This document shows positions 24,566 to 30,224 of a stretch of DNA of 30,224 nucleotides, one piece after another; the stretch's first letter is position 1; each line of letters begins with the position of its first letter. The position numbers and the translations under genes are program-made. The notes below the pieces were generated by a model. The model did not search any database. It saw only the letters and a list, made by a program, of their open reading frames with translations, and was not told the DNA's origin. The DNA comes from Lachnospiraceae bacterium. GTDB lineage: Bacteria > Bacillota > Clostridia > Lachnospirales > Lachnospiraceae. Location: NCBI GenBank assembly GCA_004556655.1, contig SFGF01000045.1, positions 1 to 30,224 on the forward strand, read 5' to 3'.

Positions 24566-25630
24566 TCACTTCCCCGTATCGTTCCATGAAAGAAGCTCTT
24601 CCCGCAGCACGGACAGAAGCTGATCTTCCGGTACTTTCTTTACTATCTCACCCTTTTTGATCAACAGTCCTACACCAACGCCGCCTGCGATTCCGATATC
24701 AGCCTCTTTTGCCTCCCCCGGACCATTCACCACGCATCCCATCACTGCAACTTTAATATCAAGCGGAATATCCTGTACCATCGTCTCAACCTGATTAGCA
24801 AGACCAATGAGATCGATCCGTGTTCTTCCGCAGGTAGGACAGGATACCACTTCAATGCCGCCCTTTCTAAGTCCCAAAGTCTTTAAAATGCGCTTTGCTG
24901 ACTTCACTTCTTCCAGTGGATCACCCGTAAGTGATACACGGATGGTATCCCCGATTCCCTGATAGAGAATAATCCCAAGTCCCACTGCTGATTTAATATT
25001 TCCTGAATACAGAGTTCCCGCCTCCGTAATGCCTACATGAAGTGGATACTCTGTCTTTTGTGCAATCAGTTCATGAGCCCGGGCACACATCAGAACATCG
25101 GAAGACTTAATACTGATTACCAGGTTATCATATCCCATCTCTTCGATAATGTGCACTTTGTCAAGAGCGCTCTCTACAAGTCCTTCCGCAGTCACACCCT
25201 GATATTTTTCCACCAGCTCTTTTTCCAGAGAACCACTGTTTACTCCCACACGAATTGGGATATTTCTCTCGCGCGCCACATCTACTACTGCCTGAATCCG
25301 CTCACGGCTTCCGATATTACCCGGATTGATCCGGATTTTATCTGCGCCATTTTCCATAGCCGCAAGCGCCAGCTTATAATCAAAATGAATGTCTGCCACA
25401 AGAGGAATATGAATCCGCTTCTTAATCTCCGCCAATGCCTTTGCGGCCTCCATGGTTGGAACAGCACAGCGAATAATCTCACAACCTGCCCTTTCAAGAG
25501 CCAGAATCTGTTCTACTGTTTTCTCCACATCTTCTGTTTTTGTATTTGTCATAGACTGAATCAGAACGGGATTGCCGCCGCCAATGACTCTGTCTCCAAT
25601 CTTTACTGTTTTTGTATGATCACGGTACAT
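24566..25630 (-). CDS. ispG: 4-hydroxy-3-methylbut-2-en-1-yl diphosphate synthase (GcpE/IspG)
   Basis: IspG converts 2-C-methyl-erythritol-2,4-cyclodiphosphate to HMBPP in the MEP isoprenoid pathway using a [4Fe-4S] cluster. The 354-residue protein has a TIM barrel (HTKTVKIGDRVIGGGNPVLIQSMTNT through about residue 240) and the cluster domain. Cluster ligands are Cys264 and Cys267 in SCPTCGRTRIDL and Cys299 in AVMGCVVNGPGEAKEADIG, with Glu306 as the fourth ligand. Start at 25630 (MYRDHTKTV) follows GGGAG; a longer frame to 25687 would overlap telA and has no such site. It sits 19 bases after telA and 4 bases before polC, in the same operon. Confidence 0.95.
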   Translation of the reverse strand: MYRDHTKTVKIGDRVIGGGNPVLIQSMTNTKTEDVEKTVEQILALERAGCEIIRCAVPTMEAAKALAEIKKRIHIPLVADIHFDYKLALAAMENGADKIRINPGNIGSRERIQAVVDVARERNIPIRVGVNSGSLEKELVEKYQGVTAEGLVESALDKVHIIEEMGYDNLVISIKSSDVLMCARAHELIAQKTEYPLHVGITEAGTLYSGNIKSAVGLGIILYQGIGDTIRVSLTGDPLEEVKSAKRILKTLGLRKGGIEVVSCPTCGRTRIDLIGLANQVETMVQDIPLDIKVAVMGCVVNGPGEAKEADIGIAGGVGVGLLIKKGEIVKKVPEDQLLSVLREELLSWNDTGK

Positions 25631-25649
25631 ACCGCATCTCCCTTCTTTT

Positions 25650-26789
25650 TTATCCACGGATTTCCAGAAGTTTATTCTTGAGTTCATCTTCCATCTTCCG
25701 CAGTTCCACTTCTGCTGCCTGACGTTTTGCTCTACCGTCTGCCTGAATCTGCATCACTTCATCTAATGTGGAAATCAGAGAAGCATTCGTATTCTGAAGA
25801 GTTTCCAGATCAACCACACCTCTTTCAGATTCTTTTGCACTTTCCACCGCTGCCACTTTCAGAACTTCTGCATTTTTTCTGAGAAGTTCATTAGTCATAT
25901 CTGTTACCTGACGCTGAGCCTGAGCTGCCTGAGAAGCATGCTCCACACCAAGAGCCAGTACCATCTGACTCTTCCACAAAGGAATCGTATTTACCACCGT
26001 AGATTGAATCTTCTCTACCATCATGGTATCACTATTCTGCACCAGACGGATCTGAGGAGCCGTCTGAATCGATATCATTCTTGTCAGTTCCAGATCATGG
26101 ATTTTCTTTTCGAAACGATCGCACAATCCCTCCAGATCTTTTGCTGCCTGAGCGTCCTCCGGAAGTCCGGATGTTCTGGCTTTCTGTACCAGCTGCGGCA
26201 ATTCCGTACTGCGTACCTGTGCCAGCTTTTTCTTTCCGGCCAGTATATACATGGAAAGTTCCTTGAAATACACCAGATTCTGTTCATACATTTTGTCCAG
26301 AAGTGCAATATCTTTCAGAAGCAGTACCTGATGATCTTCCAGCATACGACATATTTTTTCAACATTTACTTCGGCTTTATCATATTTTACTTTCATATTG
26401 CTGATCTTATTAGCTGGTTTTTTCAGGAATGAGAAAAATCCCTTTTCTTCTTCCTCCTGTGCATTGAAGCTTTTCAACTCCATCACCACATCGGCAAGCA
26501 TATCACCAACCTGTCCAAGATCTTTTGTTTTCACATTTTCCAGTGCCGATTCTGAGAAATCTGCCATCTTTTTCTGTGTCCCGGCACCATACTGTAAAAT
26601 GCCATTGGTATTGTGTATATCGATCTGTTTTGAAAAATCGTCCACCATTTTCTTTTCTGCATCCGACAAAATACTGTCGTCCAGTTCCGGTGCCTCTTCT
26701 TTTACCGGTGCAACTTCCTCTTTTGTCTGAGGCATCGGATCAAATGTCAAAGTAGGGGTCATTGTCATATCTTTCACTTCGTTACTCAT
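25650..26789 (-). CDS. toxic anion resistance protein, TelA/YaaN family
   Basis: A 379-residue cytosolic protein of the TelA (toxic anion, tellurite) resistance family. After a Pro/Glu-rich N-terminus it is almost wholly helical and coiled-coil-like. Family-like stretches include SVLKSFNAQEEEEKG-type sequence near 110 (MADVVMELKSFNAQEEEEKG), the VYFKELSMYILAGKKKL segment, TAPQIRLVQNSDTMMVEKIQ, and the C-terminal VDLETLQNTNASLISTLDEV. The biochemical role is unresolved; TelA homologues have been linked to tellurite and cell-envelope-drug tolerance. ATG 26789 follows AGGAGGATAT. It follows xpaC by 27 bases; the same pairing (xpaC-yaaN) occurs in Bacillus subtilis, which supports a joint function. 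Confidence 0.9.
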   Translation of the reverse strand: MSNEVKDMTMTPTLTFDPMPQTKEEVAPVKEEAPELDDSILSDAEKKMVDDFSKQIDIHNTNGILQYGAGTQKKMADFSESALENVKTKDLGQVGDMLADVVMELKSFNAQEEEEKGFFSFLKKPANKISNMKVKYDKAEVNVEKICRMLEDHQVLLLKDIALLDKMYEQNLVYFKELSMYILAGKKKLAQVRSTELPQLVQKARTSGLPEDAQAAKDLEGLCDRFEKKIHDLELTRMISIQTAPQIRLVQNSDTMMVEKIQSTVVNTIPLWKSQMVLALGVEHASQAAQAQRQVTDMTNELLRKNAEVLKVAAVESAKESERGVVDLETLQNTNASLISTLDEVMQIQADGRAKRQAAEVELRKMEDELKNKLLEIRG

Positions 26790-26816
26790 ATATCCTCCTT
26801 CTTGTGTTTATCAAAA

Positions 26817-28025
26817 TCACTTATTAAAATCGTTTCCTGTCAATCCTTCCTGTGCCAACATCGTATGCAGCACGGAAATGTCAGAGGAAATATCCAGTGC
26901 TTTTTCCTCAAAAAAACTGTTCAGCAAATTTTCAAATGCCTGATTAATCGTATCCAGAGTATCTTCAATCTCTTTCTTCGTCTTCAGGATACTTTCACCG
27001 GCAATCGGTTCCCGATCCAGGTCCCGATATGCATCCACCAGTTTTCTGGTGGTCGGCAGATAATAATTCATAAATTTTCTCAGATCGCCGGCCACAGAAG
27101 GATTTTTACTCACTTCAGCAAAAATACGTGTAATGATCAATTCCAGACGACTCAGTTTTCGGGAGATTTCCTCCCCCGGTATATCATCATTGCATTTGTG
27201 AATATAACGAATATACTCCTGCCCTTCTTCCAAAATCTTCTGGCACTCTTGCGGAAGCTGTGCCCTCTGTTCTGCCGCTGCTTTTTGCTGCAGCTGTCTC
27301 TCATGTGCCTGCTGCTGTACGGTAAGATACTGCTGATACATTTCATCAGTCACGATCACGCAGGTTTCCTGCTGGTCCAGATGTCCCTGAAGAAACATTT
27401 TCTTCTGTATCATCTTTTTCAGATCTTTAACTATGTCATCTTTATCTCTGCCGGTACGGGAAGAAAGCTCCTCAATCGTGCAGTAAGCTCTGTTTCCAAT
27501 TTGCTTCGCATAATTTTTAAATCGCTTGATCAGCTTTCTGGTACGGGAACCAATGACCCCGACTCCCACACTTACAGCCGTAGCTGCCGTCAGCATTCCT
27601 GTTATCACACCCGCTGTAACTGAGGGTTCCACAGCCAGAATAATTCCTGCAACCAGCCCTGTGACAGCAAATACACCCGTCAGAGTGTAACCTGTAACCG
27701 CCATCAAAGTACCCGATACCTGCCCCGGAGGATTCTTCATATAAACTGCCGGAAGCTGTTTCTGTTCTTCCCGCATTCTTCTGGTTCCTGTCTGATACCC
27801 CGGTGTGGTACTTTTTCTGTAATTAGCTGTAGTCTTTCCTGTCTCCTGCCAGGCTTGCCGCCATTCGTTTCCTATTCCCTGCATACCATTACAAATTCCC
27901 TCCACAGTGTCGTCAATCGTATTTCTCACCTGCTGGTTCAGCTGCTGATAATTACCCGAATTCACTGCATCCTGCACTACTTTCCAGAAGTCATTTCCTT
28001 TCTTCTGCCAATCGTTATTCTCCAT
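26817..28025 (-). CDS. xpaC: XpaC-family protein (5-bromo-4-chloroindolyl phosphate hydrolysis family)
   Basis: 402 residues. The N-terminus (1 to about 100) is polar, with helix NDFWKVVQDAVNSGNYQQLN. Two membrane-spanning or hydrophobic hairpin segments follow at about 105-160, rich in Val, Gly and Ala (LMAVTGYTLTGVFAVTGLVA and VTAGVITGMLTAATAVSVGV). Then comes a winged-helix-like part (FKNYAKQIGNRAYCTIEELS), a Gln-rich coiled coil (QQQAHERQLQQKAAAEQRAQ) and a C-terminal XpaC domain (MNYYLPTTRKLVDAYRDLD is its typical core). The family name comes from a Bacillus phenotype, and no enzyme activity should be assumed. ATG 28025 follows GGAGGAAGT. It sits between dfrA (19 bases) and telA (27 bases). 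Confidence 0.85.
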   Translation of the reverse strand: MENNDWQKKGNDFWKVVQDAVNSGNYQQLNQQVRNTIDDTVEGICNGMQGIGNEWRQAWQETGKTTANYRKSTTPGYQTGTRRMREEQKQLPAVYMKNPPGQVSGTLMAVTGYTLTGVFAVTGLVAGIILAVEPSVTAGVITGMLTAATAVSVGVGVIGSRTRKLIKRFKNYAKQIGNRAYCTIEELSSRTGRDKDDIVKDLKKMIQKKMFLQGHLDQQETCVIVTDEMYQQYLTVQQQAHERQLQQKAAAEQRAQLPQECQKILEEGQEYIRYIHKCNDDIPGEEISRKLSRLELIITRIFAEVSKNPSVAGDLRKFMNYYLPTTRKLVDAYRDLDREPIAGESILKTKKEIEDTLDTINQAFENLLNSFFEEKALDISSDISVLHTMLAQEGLTGNDFNK

Positions 28026-28044
28026 ACTTCCTCCATCCCGGATT

Positions 28045-28539
28045 CTACTTTCTTATGCGCTCATACTTTACAAAGGAATATTCCAGATCAAAATACGTCT
28101 GTTCATCACTGGTTGCTGTAATCTGCCATTCCTCCATTTTATCCAAGTCAGGGAAATACGTATCCGCCTCAAATGCGAAATCAATTTTGGTCACATGGGC
28201 TACATTACAGTACGGAAGCAGCTCTTCATACACTTTCCCTCCGCCGATCACATAAATCTGATCATCTGGATATTTTTTCAATTCTTCCAACAACTCAGGT
28301 ATATCATGTACAACTATGGTATCTTTCACCTGGTAATTCTGATCTCTGGTCAGAACAATATTGGTTCTGTTTTTCAGAGGCATCCCATTCGGGAAGCTTT
28401 CCAATGTTTTTCTTCCCATCACTACCACTTTTCCATTGGTCTCACTCCTGAAAAACTTCATATCTGACGGAATGCTTACAAGCAATTTATTATTTTTCCC
28501 AATTCCCCAGTTTTTATCTACTGCTACAATCAGATTCAT
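28045..28539 (-). CDS. folA: dihydrofolate reductase
   Basis: DHFR reduces the dihydrofolate made by ThyA back to tetrahydrofolate with NADPH. The 164-residue protein starts MNLIVAVDKNWGIGKNNKLL, has VVVMGRKTLESFP (NADPH-binding) and IYVIGGGKVYEELLPYC (glycine-rich loop), and IPSDMKFF carries the substrate-binding Asp. The usual PW pair before it (E. coli Pro21-Trp22) is replaced by LV in NKLLVSIPSD. Start at 28539 follows AAGGAGGAC; the frame is open seven codons upstream, but those codons contain the Shine-Dalgarno. It begins 10 bases after the thyA stop, placing reductase and synthase in one transcript. Confidence 0.94.
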   Translation of the reverse strand: MNLIVAVDKNWGIGKNNKLLVSIPSDMKFFRSETNGKVVVMGRKTLESFPNGMPLKNRTNIVLTRDQNYQVKDTIVVHDIPELLEELKKYPDDQIYVIGGGKVYEELLPYCNVAHVTKIDFAFEADTYFPDLDKMEEWQITATSDEQTYFDLEYSFVKYERIRK

Positions 28540-28549
28540 TTTGTCCTCC

Positions 28550-29401
28550 TTATACTGCAATCGGAATATTTTTAATCTGCGGTCCAGTCACATAATTTTC
28601 AACCTGCAGATCATCCACTGTAAAATCATAGAAATTCTTGATCTCCGGATTCAAGGCCACTTTCGGTGCATCATATACTGGCCGTGAAATCAGTTCTTTT
28701 ACCAGAGGAATATGTCTGTCATAAATATGAGCATCGGCAATCACGTGAAGCAATTCCCCTGCTTTCATATCACACACCTGTGCAAACATCATCAAAAGCA
28801 GCGCATACTGGCATACATTCCAGTTGTTTGCAGCCAGAACATCCTGGGATCTCTGGTTCAATACAGCGTTAAGAGTTAATCTCTCACTGTCCGGTTCTTT
28901 TGTCACATTGAATGTCATAGAATATGCACAGGGATACAGATTCATCTCATGGAGATCCTGATGTACATAGATATTCGTCATGATTCTTCGGCTGTATGGA
29001 TTATGCTTCAGATCATATAAAACTCTGTCTACCTGATCCATCATCCCTTCCTTATACTGGTGCTTTACACCCATCTGATATCCATAGGCTTTTCCGATAG
29101 ATCCATTCTCATCAGCCCAACTGTCCCAGATATGGCTGTTCAAATCTTTCACATTATTTGACTTCTTCTGCCAGATCCACAAAATCTCATCAAACGCGCT
29201 CTTCAGTGCTGTACGCCGAAGTGTAAGTGCCGGAAATTCTTTTGTCAAATCATACCGGTTTACCACACCAAATCTCTTTATGGTATATGCACTTTCTCCT
29301 GTATCTTCCCAGTGCGGACGTACTTTTTCCCCCTCCGTACTGTATCCATTATCTATAATATCCTGACACATCCGGATAAAAACCTGATCTGCGTAACTCA
29401 T
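28550..29401 (-). CDS. thyA: thymidylate synthase, ThyA family (phi3T/B. subtilis ThyA-like clade)
   Basis: ThyA methylates dUMP to dTMP with methylene-tetrahydrofolate, giving dihydrofolate for the adjacent DHFR. 283 residues. The catalytic Cys158 lies in LYPCAYSMTFNV. In E. coli-type enzymes the motif is PPCH; here the His is Ala, close to the TPCVY motif I recall for the B. subtilis ThyA/phage phi3T enzyme. WIWQKKSNNVKDLNSHIWDS and SIGKAYGYQMG also resemble that clade. SRRIM (138-142) gives the phosphate-binding arginines, and NQRSQDVLAANNWN replaces the common RSxDxxLGxPFN. Start at 29401 (MSYADQVF) follows AAAGGAGG; the frame is open to a TTG at 29479 without a ribosome site. First gene of a six-gene operon. 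Confidence 0.93.
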   Translation of the reverse strand: MSYADQVFIRMCQDIIDNGYSTEGEKVRPHWEDTGESAYTIKRFGVVNRYDLTKEFPALTLRRTALKSAFDEILWIWQKKSNNVKDLNSHIWDSWADENGSIGKAYGYQMGVKHQYKEGMMDQVDRVLYDLKHNPYSRRIMTNIYVHQDLHEMNLYPCAYSMTFNVTKEPDSERLTLNAVLNQRSQDVLAANNWNVCQYALLLMMFAQVCDMKAGELLHVIADAHIYDRHIPLVKELISRPVYDAPKVALNPEIKNFYDFTVDDLQVENYVTGPQIKNIPIAV

Positions 29402-29487
29402 AGCTGCCTCCTTTATCATTAACGATGCCGCTGTATGCTCAGCAGCACGGTTATTCACTGTTTTAAGACTAATATCCAATCATTTTT

Positions 29488-29516
29488 ATTATAATATACC
29501 ACTTATATGAATTCAA
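29488..29516 (-). promoter_or_regulatory. sigma-A-type promoter of the thyA-dfrA-xpaC-telA-ispG-polC operon
   Basis: Minus-strand -35 TTGAAT (29511-29516) and a perfect TATAAT (29488-29493) are spaced by 17 bases, about 80 bases before the thyA start codon. No comparable promoter was seen in the short gaps downstream. Confidence 0.7.
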
Positions 29517-29536
29517 CTTTTATTTGGACCGTGTTT

Positions 29537-29565
29537 TTGACATTCACTGCCAAACGTGTTATAGT
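29537..29565 (+). promoter_or_regulatory. sigma-A-type promoter of the vanZ-like gene
   Basis: A perfect -35 TTGACA (29537-29542) and -10 TATAGT (29560-29565) are spaced by 17 bases. It lies back to back with the thyA operon promoter. Confidence 0.75.
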
Positions 29566-29595
29566 AATGCCGAACTTCTCATAAAGGAGGTCTGT

Positions 29596-30147
29596 ATGAA
29601 CAAACTTATCATTCATTTTTTAAAACCTTTGTCTTTTTTTCCTGCTCTCCTGATTATGTATATGATTTTTACATTTTCCAGTCAAACAGGTACGGAATCC
29701 GGACAATTGAGTTACAAAGTAAGTCAGAAGCTTGTGCAAGTCGGTGCTGCTATTCTGGATAAAGACCTGAGTCAGTCTGAAATTGATATGTATGCTGAAA
29801 AATATCATGGTCCTGTCAGAAAGCTTGCTCATATGACCGAATACTGTATCCTTGCAATTTCTTTGAGTATTCCTCTGTATGCGTACGGAGTACGGGGGAT
29901 CTGGCTGGTTTTATTAGCCGGATTTATCTGTGTCGGCTTTGCTGCTACGGATGAATACCATCAATCTTTTGTAGCCGGCAGAGGACCTTCTCCCAAAGAT
30001 GTCTGCATCGATGGGATTGGCGCCTTCATTGGCATTATGGGTACCCGGATTATTGGATGGACTGCCGTTAAAAGCACTCAGGAAATTGAGCGTGAACAAA
30101 GATACAATAAACGACGACATAAACATAATAGGGTAGAGGGAGAATAG
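29596..30147 (+). CDS. VanZ-like family membrane protein
   Basis: 183 residues with about four hydrophobic segments: 5-27, 80-98, 101-117 and 138-155. Family landmarks are FTFSSQTGTESG (25-36), RKLAHMTEYCILA (75-87) with conserved Lys, His and Glu, TDEYHQSFVAGRGPSPKDV (118-136) and IDGIGAFIG. VanZ gives low-level teicoplanin resistance in enterococci, but most members are chromosomal proteins of unknown role; no van genes are present here. ATG 29596 follows AAAGGAGGTCTGT. The frame is open to a TTG at 29524, which overlaps the promoter and is not used. The C-terminus is Arg/Lys/His-rich. The last five or so codons (RVEGE) and the stop appear to be supplied by the group II intron end that starts at about 30131, so the native tail may be missing. 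Confidence 0.85.
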   Translation: MNKLIIHFLKPLSFFPALLIMYMIFTFSSQTGTESGQLSYKVSQKLVQVGAAILDKDLSQSEIDMYAEKYHGPVRKLAHMTEYCILAISLSIPLYAYGVRGIWLVLLAGFICVGFAATDEYHQSFVAGRGPSPKDVCIDGIGAFIGIMGTRIIGWTAVKSTQEIEREQRYNKRRHKHNRVEGE

Positions 30148-30224
30148 TTATCTCGCCCCTCCCATTGAACCGTACATACGGGTCTCGTATACGGCTCTAC
30201 AACTTATATTCCAACTTTCACTAA
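30131..30224 (-). mobile_element. 3' end (domains V-VI) of a group II intron, cut by the window edge
   Basis: On the minus strand, bases 30197-30167 start GAGCCGTAT and end GTACGGTTC. These pair over 9 bp with a 2-base bulge on the 3' side, the hallmark of the catalytic domain V of group II introns. The apical stem is short (3 bp with a 5-base loop; the domain is 31 rather than the usual 34 nt). Next, GGGAG (from 30164) and CTCCC (near 30137) can pair to give a domain-VI-like hairpin containing GATAACTA, where a branch-point A could lie. The sequence then ends CTCTACCC, like known intron 3' ends. Orientation places the rest of the intron, including any reverse transcriptase, to the right of the window. 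Confidence 0.6.

Overview
The window looks like chromosomal DNA of a Lachnospiraceae-type Firmicute (Clostridia, Blautia/Ruminococcus/Dorea-like). The pointers are AT-rich intergenic DNA, strong AGGAGG ribosome binding sites, sigma-A-like promoters, a Gram-positive PolC replicative polymerase, an ammonium transporter fused to a PII domain, a paired xpaC-telA, and a three-gene cluster that I recall as the Lachnospiraceae DUF5717/DUF5716 families (recalled, not searched). Almost every gene lies on the minus strand. The exceptions are a GH127 glycosidase, a CobD/HisC-like PLP enzyme and a VanZ-like membrane protein.

Layout, left to right. 1-660 is a decayed stretch. It holds a remnant of a Na+/Pi-cotransporter gene interrupted by an almost perfect ~79-bp hairpin element flanked by an 8-bp direct repeat. 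690-2546 is the amt-PII fusion gene with its own promoter and a short leader containing both a tiny ORF and an intrinsic terminator (candidate attenuator). 2663-4403 is an oligo-1,6-glucosidase gene with its promoter. 4504-5870 is purA. 6097-8723 is a divergent pair, an XRE-type regulator and a GH127 beta-L-arabinofuranosidase, separated by two near-identical dyad operators. 8783-10304 is purB. 10307-12821 is a polar amino acid ABC transporter operon (lipoprotein, permease, ATPase). 12836-18628 is a three-gene operon: a 1189-aa solenoid-like protein, an Hsp70/actin-fold protein with a degenerate phosphate-binding loop, and a TPR protein. 18702-19892 is the CobD/HisC-like gene and a strong bidirectional terminator. 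19948-29516 is a tightly packed six-gene operon thyA-dfrA-xpaC-telA-ispG-polC. 29537-30147 is vanZ-like. The last ~90 bases look like the 3' end (domains V-VI) of a group II intron lying antisense and running out of the window; it appears to supply the last codons of the vanZ-like ORF.

How the genes fit together. The thyA operon couples dTMP and tetrahydrofolate supply (thyA, dfrA) with replication (polC), and adds isoprenoid precursor synthesis (ispG) and the XpaC/TelA pair. purA and purB, the two adenylosuccinate enzymes, are each in the window but in separate transcription units. The most promising poorly described system is the DUF5717-like/DUF5716-like/TPR operon, which resembles a dedicated Hsp70-like plus TPR assembly whose ATPase motif has decayed. 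The most interesting regulatory elements are the amt leader and the paired operators at 6667-6719. No tRNA, rRNA or CRISPR array was seen.
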